Assembly: GCF_000516515.1 (NCBI RefSeq)
Contig: NZ_KI911784.1
Location: forward strand, 2,946,881 to 3,010,880
Direction of reading: 5' to 3'
Length of the DNA stretch: 64,000 nucleotides
Origin: Chloroflexus sp. Y-396-1
GTDB taxonomy: Bacteria > Chloroflexota > Chloroflexia > Chloroflexales > Chloroflexaceae
Each line of letters opens with the position of its first letter. The first letter of the stretch is position 1. A program made the translations under genes and the position numbers. The notes below the pieces were generated by a model, which saw only the letters and a list, made by a program, of their open reading frames with translations, had not been told where the DNA came from and did no database searches. Positions 26,559 to 35,725 of the stretch are shown one piece after another.

Positions 26559-27718
26559 CGGTGATACTCACTGATCGGCTGTGCTATAGGCTGCTGGGTG
26601 GTTATCAGTCTCCCAGCCTCCGGGATAATCACAACACTTTCGGGACGAAAACCAATCTGCACAATCTGACCAATACTCGTATCAAGACCGGTATACGCAG
26701 TATATGGGTGGGCAATCTCGATCATTGTTGTTCCAACCTCCACCCATACATGGTAGAGCCGACGGCCGGGCCGTCGTTCAACAATCCGGCCTGATAGAAG
26801 ATTATGATCGACGAAACGAGTCATCGGTCGATCAGGATAGACCAGACGAATCTCTTCTGAACGGACAAACGCCGTTACCTGTGATCCGACTGTTGGCGCC
26901 GGAGAAGGACACGTCGCTTCAATGCGCACGCCATTCCAATCGAGCCAGAGCCGATTCAGTTCCACGGCAACCACCTGACCCTTGATCATATTACTCAGAC
27001 CTAACATGCGGGCCACACGTGTATTCGCCGGAAAGCGACATACGGCATCAAGCGTACCAATTTGTTCAATCTGACCTTCGCGGAGAATGGCGATACGCTG
27101 CCCGACGGCAAACGCATCATCAAGATTATGGGTGACGTAAATCACGATCAACCCACGCTCGGCCTGGAGTGTACGCAAATCGGCGTGCAACTGATCGCGT
27201 ACCGGCTGATCAAGCGCCGAGAATGCCTCATCGAGTAGCAAAATTGGTGACTCGGTTGCCAGTGCTCGTGCAATTGCCACTCGTTGCTGTTGTCCACCCG
27301 ATAATTCGTGCGGTTTCCGATGGGCCAGATGGGCCAAATTCATCCGTTCAAGCAGCTCGTAGGCCTGTCGCCGTCCCTGCGCATCGTTACCCGTCGGAAA
27401 TGCTACATTTTCCAGCGCTGTCATATGGGGAAACAGCGCATAATGTTGAAACACGTAACCTACCCGCCGACGGCGGGGCGGCAGGTTGATCGACGCGAGA
27501 CTGGAGCGTCGTTGAAAGAAGATGGTCTGATCCAGAATGATTTGCCCCTCGTCAGGCGTCATCAGCCCGGCAATCGCTTGCAGAGTCTGGGTCTTGCCTG
27601 CTCCCGAAGGGCCAAACAACACGAGAATTTCGGCTCCGACCTGCAATTGGATTGCCAGGGTCAGATGGGGAAACCGACGACGAATATCAACGTACAATTG
27701 CGGTTGCTTCCTGGTCAT
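26555..27718 (-). CDS. modC: Molybdate ABC transporter ATP-binding protein
   Basis: A 387-residue ATPase: Walker A GPSGAGKTQTLQAIAGL, signature [15 protein letters not shown], Walker B ILLLDEAFSALD, followed by the switch His in YVTHNLDD. After the ATPase a C-terminal regulatory part begins at MIKGQVVAVELNRLWLDWNG, a TOBE-type domain that binds the oxyanion in ModC proteins. It energises molybdate import with ModB and ModA. It overlaps the modB gene by 32 bases at its start, which implies tight translational coupling. Sulfate/tungstate transport is a less likely alternative. Confidence 0.88.
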   Translation of the reverse strand: MTRKQPQLYVDIRRRFPHLTLAIQLQVGAEILVLFGPSGAGKTQTLQAIAGLMTPDEGQIILDQTIFFQRRSSLASINLPPRRRRVGYVFQHYALFPHMTALENVAFPTGNDAQGRRQAYELLERMNLAHLAHRKPHELSGGQQQRVAIARALATESPILLLDEAFSALDQPVRDQLHADLRTLQAERGLIVIYVTHNLDDAFAVGQRIAILREGQIEQIGTLDAVCRFPANTRVARMLGLSNMIKGQVVAVELNRLWLDWNGVRIEATCPSPAPTVGSQVTAFVRSEEIRLVYPDRPMTRFVDHNLLSGRIVERRPGRRLYHVWVEVGTTMIEIAHPYTAYTGLDTSIGQIVQIGFRPESVVIIPEAGRLITTQQPIAQPISEYHR

Positions 27719-28391
27719 TCTGTAACACCTCTGACAGTGGAGTTACTACTTCTGGTGAACGTTCCAGTCTTCTCACCCACCATAATCCAACAAACGCAAT
27801 TGCCGTCATCACCAACACCATCAGATTGGCATCCTGGTACCGTTGGGCCTGCACAGCATCATAGATCGCAATCGGTAGCGTCTGAGTACGACCGGGGATA
27901 TTCCCGGTTACCATCAGGGTCGCGCCAAATTCACCCAATGCTCGTGCTGCACCCAATACAATACCGGCGATGATCCCTCTTCGTGCCAACGGGAGTGTGA
28001 TCTGCATCAGAATCCGCAGCTCACCGGCGCCTAATGTACGCGCTGCCTGCTCTAGTCGCGGATCAACGTTTGCCAGGGCAGCCCGACTACTCTGAATCAT
28101 CAGTGGTAAACCGACCACAACAGCAGCTACGACTGCTGCTGGCCATGAAAAGAGCAGTCGTATGTGAAACCATTCGACCAGTGGGCTTCCACGTCCCAAG
28201 GCAAGGAGCAGATAATACCCAACAACACTGGGTGGCAGGATTAACGGTAGCATAAGGATGGTTTCAAGAATAGTTTGACCGGGAAAGTTCGTTCGTGCCA
28301 GCCACAGAGCCAGCGGTAGTCCGATGGATATAATACACACGGTGGCAACCGCCGCTACCTGAAGCGAAAGCCAGAATGCTGACCAGTTCAT
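27687..28391 (-). CDS. modB: Molybdate ABC transporter permease
   Basis: A 234-residue inner-membrane permease with about five helices. The opening segment WSAFWLSLQVAAVATVCIIS and LPPSVVGYYLLLALG are typical of ModB, and the EAA loop reads EQAARTLGAGELRILMQITL, with RALGEFGATLMVTGNIPGRT just after it, a ModB hallmark. It forms the membrane channel that ModC drives. Nine bases separate it from the modA stop. Confidence 0.92.
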   Translation of the reverse strand: MNWSAFWLSLQVAAVATVCIISIGLPLALWLARTNFPGQTILETILMLPLILPPSVVGYYLLLALGRGSPLVEWFHIRLLFSWPAAVVAAVVVGLPLMIQSSRAALANVDPRLEQAARTLGAGELRILMQITLPLARRGIIAGIVLGAARALGEFGATLMVTGNIPGRTQTLPIAIYDAVQAQRYQDANLMVLVMTAIAFVGLWWVRRLERSPEVVTPLSEVLQNDQEATAIVR

Positions 28392-28400
28392 AGACTGTCC

Positions 28401-29180
28401 TCAACGTTCGATGATCTCCCCAGGGAGCAGGAAGCCATATTTTCGCATAATAGCCTGACCTTCTGGGCTAAGCACAAACTCCATAAAGCGGCGTGCGGAT
28501 TCAGAGTGTCTTGTTCCGTTTACCACTGCTGCCATCTGAATGAGCGGATGATCAGGATGTAATTCAGACGGGATCAACACCCAATACCCATCACGTTGCA
28601 CGCTGAGCGAGAGCGCGACAATCGCAACTTCGACATTCCCGGTATCAGCCAGAGTCAATGTCTGAGCCACGTTTTCACCAAAAACGAGTCGATCTTCGAT
28701 CTGTTTCCAAATCCCGGCGCGTTCCAGCACTTCCCGTGCCGCCTGACCATAGGGCGCGTGCTCGGGGTTGGCAATTGCAATTCGACGGTACACCGGATCG
28801 GCGAGATCGGTGATCTGTTGAGGCCGCAACGAAGAGTCGGCCCGCGTCCAGATGGTGATCCGACCCTGGGCGTAGACCTTCATCGTTTCCGGATCGACAA
28901 TCGCTTGGGCAGCTAGATCTTCGACCAAACGCTTATTTGCCGCGAAAAAGAGGTCAATCGGCGCGCCCCGTTCGATCTGCTGAGCCAGTTGACCGGTCGA
29001 GCCAAAGTTAAATGCTACCGGAATCCCGGTTTGCGTAGTGAAGAGTGGCCCAATTTCCTGAAAAGCTGGCGTTAAATCAGCCGCTGCGGCAACGGTCAAC
29101 TCACCGGTATCGGCGTGTGTCGTACCGCATGCGATAAGAAACGGCAGAATGAACAAGACGACAAGCCAGGTGCGCGTCAT
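28401..29180 (-). CDS. modA: Molybdate-binding lipoprotein
   Basis: A 259-residue substrate-binding protein. A signal peptide ends in a lipobox (LPFLIACG), so the mature protein is lipid-anchored outside the membrane. The mature start LTVAAAADLTPAFQEIGPLF and the NFGSTGQLAQQIERGAPIDL segment, with the serines that hold the oxyanion, are characteristic of ModA. The downstream modB and modC genes complete the transporter. Nine bases separate it from padR upstream. Confidence 0.93.
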   Translation of the reverse strand: MTRTWLVVLFILPFLIACGTTHADTGELTVAAAADLTPAFQEIGPLFTTQTGIPVAFNFGSTGQLAQQIERGAPIDLFFAANKRLVEDLAAQAIVDPETMKVYAQGRITIWTRADSSLRPQQITDLADPVYRRIAIANPEHAPYGQAAREVLERAGIWKQIEDRLVFGENVAQTLTLADTGNVEVAIVALSLSVQRDGYWVLIPSELHPDHPLIQMAAVVNGTRHSESARRFMEFVLSPEGQAIMRKYGFLLPGEIIER

Positions 29181-29189
29181 ACCTCCCTC

Positions 29190-29750
29190 TCAGTTCCGCC
29201 CAATCTCGTCTTGAAGCGCTATCTCACGCCAACACGCTTCCAACCATTGGATTGTAGCCTGTAACTGCCCGGCACGATACTGCAACACGATCCGCTCAAA
29301 CGAGCCGGTTGCTAAACGAGCAATGCGTTCCTCGTTATCTGCTAACCATTGCCGACAACAGGCTAACTGGCGTTCAAGCAATTGGGCGACCGTTGACGAA
29401 CCTTCAAGACGTGCACAATAGAACTTCGCCAGAAACTCAAGCCGCATATCACGCCCATGGGCAACTGGAGTCGTTACCCAGGCCATAAAACGTGACTCGC
29501 CAGTAGGGGTCAGCGAAAGCACCTTGCGCGGTGGTCGGCTCCCCTGTGTTTCAAGCTGGTGACTAAGGTAGCCATCGGCTTCAAGCCGGTCGAGTAAGGC
29601 ATAGAGGTGACTCTGCTTTACTTGCCAGATAAAGCCGAGTGCATCTTTTCGTTGCAATTGCTGAAACAATTCATACGGATGCATGGGCTGTCGGCGTAAT
29701 AGGCCGAGCAAAGCCAGCTCGATGGTGAGCGATTGTTTAGCTGAAGCCAT
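29190..29750 (-). CDS. PadR family transcriptional regulator
   Basis: A 186-residue regulator with the PadR winged helix (LTIELALLGLLRRQPMHPYE, WQVKQSHLYALLDRLEADGY) and a longer C-terminal helical dimerisation region (residues 95-180) of the two-domain PadR class. It is the first gene of the padR-modA-modB-modC-cyclase operon. A promoter (29921-29949, minus strand) overlaps an inverted repeat (29906-29933), suggesting autoregulation. Bacterial mod operons are usually controlled by ModE or a riboswitch, so PadR control here would be an alternative; the inducer is unknown. Confidence 0.85.
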   Translation of the reverse strand: MASAKQSLTIELALLGLLRRQPMHPYELFQQLQRKDALGFIWQVKQSHLYALLDRLEADGYLSHQLETQGSRPPRKVLSLTPTGESRFMAWVTTPVAHGRDMRLEFLAKFYCARLEGSSTVAQLLERQLACCRQWLADNEERIARLATGSFERIVLQYRAGQLQATIQWLEACWREIALQDEIGRN

Positions 29751-29798
29751 TGTGACCTGCCAGGTGCCGGAATATTCATCATCCGGTGCAACGATAGA

Positions 29799-29837
29799 CC
29801 CTGACGGCGTTTTATCTGATAACGTTCAATGTCAGGG
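29799..29837 (-). promoter_or_regulatory. Nested inverted repeat in the padR-mod leader
   Basis: CCCTGAC (29799-29805) pairs with GTCAGGG (29831-29837), and inside it CGTT pairs with AACG. It lies in the transcribed leader 49-87 bases before the padR start and could form an RNA stem or bind a protein. Confidence 0.45.
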
Positions 29838-29905
29838 ATGAGCAATTGTTAGGTACCGTAAATATCCGACGGGTTATTTTCAGACAGAATTGTCATCTCT
29901 TGAGT

Positions 29906-29933
29906 ATTCAGAATGTGAGTATTCTATCTGAAT
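29906..29933. promoter_or_regulatory. Candidate PadR operator
   Basis: Perfect inverted repeat ATTCAGA-N14-TCTGAAT, with a second nested one AGAAT-N6-ATTCT (29910-29925). It covers the -10 box and start site of the minus-strand promoter, the expected place for a repressor. Confidence 0.5.
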
Positions 29934-29949
29934 GACCGGTCAGAGTCAA
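29921..29949 (-). promoter_or_regulatory. Sigma-70-type promoter of padR-modABC
   Basis: Read on the minus strand: TTGACT (29949-29944), 17 bases, TAGAAT (29926-29921), each one base from consensus. Transcription would begin near 29914, giving a leader of about 165 bases. Confidence 0.6.
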
Positions 29950-30324
29950 GAGGATTCTACTGATGAGCAGTTTTCGCGTTTTTCCCGCCAGGCAGCGTTG
30001 ACAGCGGCGAGACAGTGAGGCGTGAGGTGAGAAGGGCTAACTATCACCGTTGTTGTGGCGATGATGTCCATCCCTGCAGCGGTAGAGGCAGGTTCCGAAC
30101 TCGCACCCGATAGTATGCTACTACACCAGAGGTGGCTTACAGCCGCACACCGCACGAGGCGGACCAGCGGCTCGTGCACTCAGGCGGGTCTTCAGCATAT
30201 TCGGTGTCCGTGCTACCGAGAACGCCCGGCTCCCTCACATTACTTGTGGGAAAGGCAGGAAGAGCTTTAGGCATTGTTGAACACTCTCCTTTTCACGCAC
30301 TCCTTCTCACTGATAGAGAAACTC

Positions 30325-30345
30325 GTTGATTAAGACCGAATCAAC
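30325..30345. promoter_or_regulatory. Inverted repeat upstream of aapJ promoter
   Basis: GTTGATT-aagaccg-AATCAAC, perfect 7-base arms, ending directly before a TTGCGT that may be a -35 box. The location suits an activator or repressor of amino-acid uptake. Confidence 0.4.
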
Positions 30346-30374
30346 TTGCGTAATCGGTTTAGCCATGGTATCAT
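30346..30374 (+). promoter_or_regulatory. Candidate aapJ promoter
   Basis: TTGCGT, 17 bases, TATCAT (30369-30374). The -10 box is good and the -35 box weak. The leader to the aapJ start would be about 140 bases. Confidence 0.4.
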
Positions 30375-30521
30375 TCTCGCAACCCAGCAGACGTGAAGTC
30401 AATGTTGTGCAACGACGCCATAATTAGGATAGCGTGCCTTGTAGCAATGGGACCGCACGGTTAGACAGCACCGGAGGGGCCGGTGTATTTGTGTAGCCGT
30501 ACAGATGATACAGGAGTAAAC

Positions 30522-31688
30522 ATGCGCAAACACATCATTTTGGTACTGGCAGGCATTCTCAGTTTCGTATTGGCGGCCTGTGGAGGGCAAGCTCAGCAGG
30601 CGCCAACGACTGCGCCGGCACAACCGGCAACGACTGCGCCGGAACAACCAACCGCTGCACCTGCACCGGCGCCAACCGCTGCACCGGCAGCGACATCTGC
30701 TCCGGCAGGTGGTACGTCGGCCCAACCGGCAGCCGGCGGAGTGATTGAACGGATTCTCAGCCGTGGCCGATTGATCTGCGGTGTCAACAACAACCCCTTA
30801 CCCGGTTTTGCCTCGGTCGACTCGGCTGGTGTCTATCGTGGGTTCGACATCGACTTCTGCCGTGCCGTTGCAGCAGCTCTGTTCGATGATCCAACGAAGA
30901 TCGACTTCCGGCCGCTGAGTGCCCAAGAGCGCTTTACGGCACTACAGAGTGGTGAAATTGATGTGCTGATCCGCAACAGTACCTGGACATTGGGCCGTGA
31001 CGGTGCACTTGGTCTGGATTGGGCGCCAACCACCTTCTACGATGGTCAGGGCATGATGGTACGTAAGGATAGTGGTATCGAGACGCTTGAAGACATGAAC
31101 GGGGCAACTATCTGTGTGCAGACGGGTACGACCACTGAGTTGAACCTGGCTGACCAGTTCCGTGCTCGCGGTTTGACCTTCACGCCGGTCGTTTTCCCCG
31201 ATGGAGATTCGACGCGGGCCGCGTATGATGCCGGTCAGTGTGATGGCTTCACTACCGACAAGTCGGGTCTGGTTTCCAGTCTGACCCTGTTGTCGAATCC
31301 GGCGGATCATAAGATTCTGGAAGTAACGATGTCAAAGGAGCCGCTCGGCCCGGCTGTACGTCAAGGTGATCCGCAGTGGTTCGATGCGGTGCGCTGGATC
31401 GTTTTTGCGACCTTCCAGGCCGAGGAATACGGGATTACCTCGCAGAACCTGGATCAGTTCCTGAACAGTGACGTGCCAGAGATCCGCCGCTTCCTTGGTC
31501 TTGAAGGTGAACTGGGTGCTGGTATTGGGTTACCGAACGATTTTGCAGTGCGGATCATCCGCCACGTCGGTAACTATGCCGAGATCTATAATCGTAATCT
31601 CGGCCCTGATACGCCGTTCAACCTGCCTCGTGGCTTGAACTCACTTTACACCAACGGCGGTCTGCTTTACTCACCACCTTTCCGCTAG
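30522..31688 (+). CDS. aapJ: General amino-acid ABC transporter, binding lipoprotein
   Basis: ATG at 30522 with AGGAG 5 bases upstream. The 388-residue protein has a signal peptide ending in a lipobox (FVLAACGG), then a long Ala/Pro/Thr linker of about 50 residues, then a periplasmic-type binding fold: RLICGVNNNPLPGFASVDSA, YRGFDIDFCRAVAAALF, FTALQSGEIDVLIRNSTWTL, and CDGFTTDKSGL. This pattern is that of AapJ/BztA, which bind a broad range of L-amino acids. It begins the aapJQMP operon; a stable hairpin (31703-31729) follows its stop and may set its higher expression. Confidence 0.9.
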   Translation: MRKHIILVLAGILSFVLAACGGQAQQAPTTAPAQPATTAPEQPTAAPAPAPTAAPAATSAPAGGTSAQPAAGGVIERILSRGRLICGVNNNPLPGFASVDSAGVYRGFDIDFCRAVAAALFDDPTKIDFRPLSAQERFTALQSGEIDVLIRNSTWTLGRDGALGLDWAPTTFYDGQGMMVRKDSGIETLEDMNGATICVQTGTTTELNLADQFRARGLTFTPVVFPDGDSTRAAYDAGQCDGFTTDKSGLVSSLTLLSNPADHKILEVTMSKEPLGPAVRQGDPQWFDAVRWIVFATFQAEEYGITSQNLDQFLNSDVPEIRRFLGLEGELGAGIGLPNDFAVRIIRHVGNYAEIYNRNLGPDTPFNLPRGLNSLYTNGGLLYSPPFR

Positions 31689-31702
31689 ACGGTACACGAC
31701 AT

Positions 31703-31729
31703 ACGGCGGAGGTGCTCTCCCTCCGCCGT
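31703..31729 (+). terminator. Hairpin between aapJ and aapQ
   Basis: ACGGCGGAGG-tgctctc-CCTCCGCCGT, a perfect 10-base-pair stem without T-run. It likely protects the aapJ 3' end or partly ends transcription, raising binding protein over permease. Confidence 0.6.
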
Positions 31730-31847
31730 GTGCATATGGTAGGAGAGGTCAAGGCATATTTGCAACAGTCTTCGTAAAAGTACTTTCCGAATAAAATAAT
31801 TGCTTGATTTAAAGTTGGCGTGACAGTCTCGTTTCAAGGAGAACACC

Positions 31848-33050
31848 ATGGCCGTCGGCTCACCATCGATCCCTCCGGGTAAAGTAAATATTCCTTTTTA
31901 TCGTGACACGCGCATTATTGCGGTGATTGTCCAAATCGTTTTTGCTCTCTTGGTTGCTGTTGGAATCTGGTATCTCTACTCAAATATGATGAATGGTTTA
32001 CGGCAGGCTAATTTGTTACCCACCTTTTCGTTTTTGTCAGTTCCTGCCGGTTTTCCAATTGCTGAAAGTGTTATTGAATACAATCCCTCTATGACGTATG
32101 GATGGGCGTTTGTTGTTGGGATTTTGAATACAGTACGAGTTGCCGTTATTGGGATCATTCTGGCGACACTCCTTGGCTTAATACTGGGTATTGCCCGACT
32201 CTCAGATAACTGGTTGTTGCGAAATGTAGCTCTGGTGTATGTGGAAATTGTTCGTAATATTCCGTTGCTTTTGCAGTTGATCTTCTGGTTTTCGCTCACT
32301 CGTCTTTTTCCCCGTATTCAAGAGAGTATTGATATTGGCGGTCTCATCTTTCTGCATAATCGTGGCGTTACAATGGCCTGGCCGCAGGCTGGAAACGATT
32401 TCGATACCTGGATGCAGTGGGTTTATGGCGGAATTGTGGTTGGCGGCATTTTTTACGTGGTGCGGCGGATTCAATTTATCCGTCGTGATCGGCCAGGGGT
32501 CGCGTTGCCGTATGCGTTCCTTATTGCGTTGGGAATTGCGTTTCTCGGTTTCCTAGTGACCTACTTGATGAATGGCGTCTGGCCGGTAAGCCTGTCTGTA
32601 CCGGTGTTACAACGATTTAATTTTGAGGGTGGAATAACGGTCACAAATAGCTTTGCCGCCTTGTTGATTGGATTAGTGATCTATACGGCTGTTTTTATTG
32701 GTGAAATTGTACGAAGTGGAATCCTAGCGGTCAGTAAAGGTCAGCGTGAAGCTGCACGGGCATTGGGTCTCACGCCTGGTCAAACGATGCGGCTTGTCAT
32801 TCTGCCCCAGGCACTGCGCGTCATTGTTCCTCCGCTCACCAGTCAGTATCTCAACCTGACCAAGAATAGTAGTCTGGCGATTGCCATTGCCTATCCCGAT
32901 CTCTTCTATGTCGCTAACACGATTAACAATCAGACCGGTCAGGCGATACCGGTGATCTTGATGTTGATGGCCAGCTATCTCTCAGTTAGTTTGCTGACGT
33001 CACTCTTTATGAACTGGTATAACCGCCGGATCCAACTTGTCGAGCGTTAA
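31848..33050 (+). CDS. aapQ: General amino-acid ABC transporter permease
   Basis: ATG at 31848 preceded by AAGGAG. The 400-residue membrane protein opens with a helix (IIAVIVQIVFALLVAVGIWY), then the conserved YGWAFVVGILNTVRVAVIG segment and NIPLLLQLIFWF. After a long loop with extra helices comes the EAA motif region (SKGQREAARALGLTPGQTMR) and LTKNSSLAIAIAYPDL. The size and double-part layout are those of AapQ/BztB, larger than simple polar amino-acid permeases. It heterodimerises with the aapM product. AT content is locally higher in its first 400 bases. Confidence 0.9.
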   Translation: MAVGSPSIPPGKVNIPFYRDTRIIAVIVQIVFALLVAVGIWYLYSNMMNGLRQANLLPTFSFLSVPAGFPIAESVIEYNPSMTYGWAFVVGILNTVRVAVIGIILATLLGLILGIARLSDNWLLRNVALVYVEIVRNIPLLLQLIFWFSLTRLFPRIQESIDIGGLIFLHNRGVTMAWPQAGNDFDTWMQWVYGGIVVGGIFYVVRRIQFIRRDRPGVALPYAFLIALGIAFLGFLVTYLMNGVWPVSLSVPVLQRFNFEGGITVTNSFAALLIGLVIYTAVFIGEIVRSGILAVSKGQREAARALGLTPGQTMRLVILPQALRVIVPPLTSQYLNLTKNSSLAIAIAYPDLFYVANTINNQTGQAIPVILMLMASYLSVSLLTSLFMNWYNRRIQLVER

Positions 33051-33060
33051 GGAGATGCCT

Positions 33061-34293
33061 GTGGCAACTGAAGTGAGTCGTCCAAGTTCGCGCCGCGCAC
33101 CACGTCAGCAAATTGGTTTGATCGAGTGGTTGCGCAAAAATCTCTTTTCGACCTGGTACAACGTTATTATTACCCTTGTTCTCCTTTACGTCATTTTCCA
33201 GGCAGTTACCAGTTTTGTTTCATGGATGATCACTGCACCAGGGTGGCCGGCGGCGTTTACTAACATCAAGCTGCTGCTGACCTGGACGTACCCCGTCGAG
33301 CATCTCTGGCGTCCACAGGCAGTAACCGGATTGGTCTTTCTGCTCCTCGGTCTGAGTAGCGGGGTATGGGGGGGAATCGTTCGGATGGTAACGTTTGGCG
33401 CGGCTGCAATCAACGCCGGATTAGGTATTGTTGCCTTTACGTTCCCCGATCTACCCGGTCAGACGTCACTTCCCGGCTGGCTCTTTCTCTTCCTCTGTGC
33501 GGGGTTACTAATCGGTGGTGATCAAATAGCACGCCGGTTGCGCAATTACCTACGCTGGCCGCTGATTATTGCCTGGCTGCTTTCTTACCCGGTTGCGATC
33601 GTGATACTGCGGGGCGGCTTTGGTTTACCAATCGTTGAGACGAAGCTTTGGGGCGGTCTCATGCTGACGCTGCTGCTGGCGATCAGTGGAATTGTGCTCT
33701 CATTCCCACTAGGAGTGCTACTAGCTCTAGGTCGCCGCAGTACGCTACCGGTTATTCGTGTGTTCTGTGTGCTCTATATTGAGTTGATCCGTGGTGTGCC
33801 GCTGGTGACCGTACTCTTCATGGGTGCACTCTTGCTCCCCCTTTTCCTCCCCGGTGGTGAGAGCATTGATGCGCTGGTACGTGCAATTGTCGCAGTAACC
33901 TTGTTTAGTGCCGCCTACCTGGCCGAAAATGTGCGAGGTGGGTTACAGTCGATTCCTAAAGGACAGATAGAAGCCGCCCGTGCGTTGGGTCTGAATGTCT
34001 TTCAGACGACCCTATTGATTACGCTGCCACAGGCGTTGCGAGCAGTCGTGCCGGTGCTCGTCGGTCAATTTATTGCGCTCTTCAAAGATACATCGCTCGT
34101 CGTGATTATCGGTTTAGTCGATCTGCTTGGTGCTGCGCAGAACATCGTCGGTCAACCCCAATGGCTCGGTACACCTGGTGGAGTCTGGCGCGAAACGTTT
34201 CTGGTCATTGCTGCGATCTATTGGGTCTTCAGCTTCACGATGTCGCGGATCAGCAAACGGATCGAAGATCAGATTGCACGGAGTCGTCACTAA
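33061..34293 (+). CDS. aapM: General amino-acid ABC transporter permease
   Basis: GTG at 33061 chosen because AAGGAG (33049-33054) sits 6 bases before it; an ATG at 33055 would touch the site. About 410 residues. Helices near the N-terminus (WYNVIITLVLLYVIFQAV), middle helices, then IELIRGVPLVTVLFMGALLL and the EAA loop (PKGQIEAARALGLNVFQTTL) followed by FKDTSLVVIIGLVDLLG. This is AapM/BztC-like. It starts 10 bases after the aapQ stop and pairs with that permease. Confidence 0.9.
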   Translation: MATEVSRPSSRRAPRQQIGLIEWLRKNLFSTWYNVIITLVLLYVIFQAVTSFVSWMITAPGWPAAFTNIKLLLTWTYPVEHLWRPQAVTGLVFLLLGLSSGVWGGIVRMVTFGAAAINAGLGIVAFTFPDLPGQTSLPGWLFLFLCAGLLIGGDQIARRLRNYLRWPLIIAWLLSYPVAIVILRGGFGLPIVETKLWGGLMLTLLLAISGIVLSFPLGVLLALGRRSTLPVIRVFCVLYIELIRGVPLVTVLFMGALLLPLFLPGGESIDALVRAIVAVTLFSAAYLAENVRGGLQSIPKGQIEAARALGLNVFQTTLLITLPQALRAVVPVLVGQFIALFKDTSLVVIIGLVDLLGAAQNIVGQPQWLGTPGGVWRETFLVIAAIYWVFSFTMSRISKRIEDQIARSRH

Positions 34294-34369
34294 CTTCTAT
34301 GTCATTTCTGCGCAAGTACCGTTATAGTGTTGCAGGTTCGTTCTCCCTGATTCGTGAAAGGATAATTGT

Positions 34370-35119
34370 ATGAGTGGAAATAGCAATAATGAGTATATTA
34401 TTATCTGTGAAAATGTTAACAAATGGTACGGTGATTTTCACGCGCTCAAAGATGTCAGTTTGCGCGTGAAGCGAGGTGAGGTTGTGGTCATCTGCGGGCC
34501 ATCGGGAAGTGGGAAGAGTACGTTTATCCGTACTATCAATCGGCTTGAGGAACATCAGGAAGGTCGGATTATTGTCGATGGGATTGAAATGACTAACGAT
34601 ATTCGCAACATCGATGCTATTCGACGCGAAGTGGGGATGGTATTCCAGCAGTTTAATCTCTTTCCACATCTGACGGTGATGCAGAATATAACGCTAGCGC
34701 CGATTTGGGTGCGTAAAAAGACGCGCAAGGAGAGTGAGGCAAAGGCGCTTGAATTACTCGAACGGGTAGGCATTAAAGAGCAGGCGCATAAGTATCCCGG
34801 TCAGCTTTCTGGCGGTCAGCAACAACGGGTTGCGATTGCTCGCGCATTGGCAATGGAGCCGCGTATTATGCTGTTCGATGAACCGACTTCAGCACTCGAT
34901 CCTGAAATGGTTAAGGAAGTCCTTGACGTCATGAAAACGCTGGCGCGGAGTGGAATGACGATGCTGTGTGTCACTCACGAGATGGGATTTGCCCGCGAGG
35001 TTGCTGACCGGATCGTGTTCATGGATCAAGGCCAGATTGTTGAAGAGGGTACACCTGATCAGTTCTTTAGTAATCCGCGTAATGAGCGAACCAGACTGTT
35101 CCTGAGCCAGATACTGTGA
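34370..35119 (+). CDS. aapP: General amino-acid ABC transporter ATPase
   Basis: A 249-residue ATPase of the polar amino-acid type: Walker [20 protein letters not shown]-loop [17 protein letters not shown], signature [17 protein letters not shown], Walker [17 protein letters not shown], and switch His in CVTHEMGFA. It drives import through the two permeases upstream. Start ATG preceded by AAAGGAT. The gap to aapM is 76 bases. A hairpin follows the stop. Confidence 0.94.
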   Translation: MSGNSNNEYIIICENVNKWYGDFHALKDVSLRVKRGEVVVICGPSGSGKSTFIRTINRLEEHQEGRIIVDGIEMTNDIRNIDAIRREVGMVFQQFNLFPHLTVMQNITLAPIWVRKKTRKESEAKALELLERVGIKEQAHKYPGQLSGGQQQRVAIARALAMEPRIMLFDEPTSALDPEMVKEVLDVMKTLARSGMTMLCVTHEMGFAREVADRIVFMDQGQIVEEGTPDQFFSNPRNERTRLFLSQIL

Positions 35120-35161
35120 GCGCCTGATCAGGCGCATTCTGGGCGTTGGTTGCTATCGTGG

Positions 35162-35185
35162 CGGGGCGACGTATATGTCGCCCCG
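35162..35185 (+). terminator. Hairpin after the aap operon
   Basis: CGGGGCGAC-gtatat-GTCGCCCCG, a perfect 9-base-pair stem 43 bases after the aapP stop. No T-run, so it may work with Rho or as a 3' protector. Confidence 0.6.
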
Positions 35186-35708
35186 TCAGTATTGTCGGGT
35201 GTGGGATAGGGTCTGGCCACGTTTTCAACCAATCTGGCAGCAGGTGAAGAAAGCGAAATGGAGCGTTTCCGAACCTATGCCTATCCCGATGAGAAGATCG
35301 AGGTGAGGAACGTGAAATGGGCTGAGCAGTATACGCAGAAGCGGCAGTTTCCGGTTCCAACTGTAGTTAGCGACCAGGTGCTATAGTTGGTGCACCGATT
35401 ACACTCGTTCTCGTGTGTAGCGGCGGATTCCACCCCTTTTCTCTGGCTTGTGGTTAAAGGGTGAGGAAGTAGGGGGAGAGGGTCTGTCCTCTCACTCCTC
35501 TGCCCCATCTTCTCGCTTCTTTTTCCCCGCAAAGTTTGCGCATGCACCAGTCGATGCTTCCCATTATGTGACGTGGGCCAGCAGCGCGTGCACTTAGGTG
35601 CCGCCGATGCGCCAAACAATATACTATGGGATGGGGGCCGGCAGCATGTGCATACCGAGATGGCTCTCCTGTGGCAAGGCTGATCACGCGCACGTCCTGT
35701 CACAGAAT

Positions 35709-35725
35709 GCGGGCCAGAGGCCCGC
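35709..35725. repeat. Dispersed GC palindrome, family B
   Basis: GCGGGCC-aga-GGCCCGC followed by GTACCCAGG. Same family as the copies near 6184, 47623, 47706 and 49893. Confidence 0.7.

Larger units (their letters stand above)
29751..30521. other. Divergent control region of padR-mod and aap operons
   Basis: About 770 bases without a supported gene. The left part holds the padR promoter, its dyad and a leader hairpin. The centre (30000-30260) is GC-rich repeat-like DNA. The right part holds the candidate aapJ promoter and a dyad. Confidence 0.65.

Noticed and set aside
29808-29824. CGTT-N9-AACG resembling a ModE site upstream of padR-mod
   Set aside because: Shorter than the known ModE operator and located inside the leader stem rather than at the promoter; no ModE gene is near.
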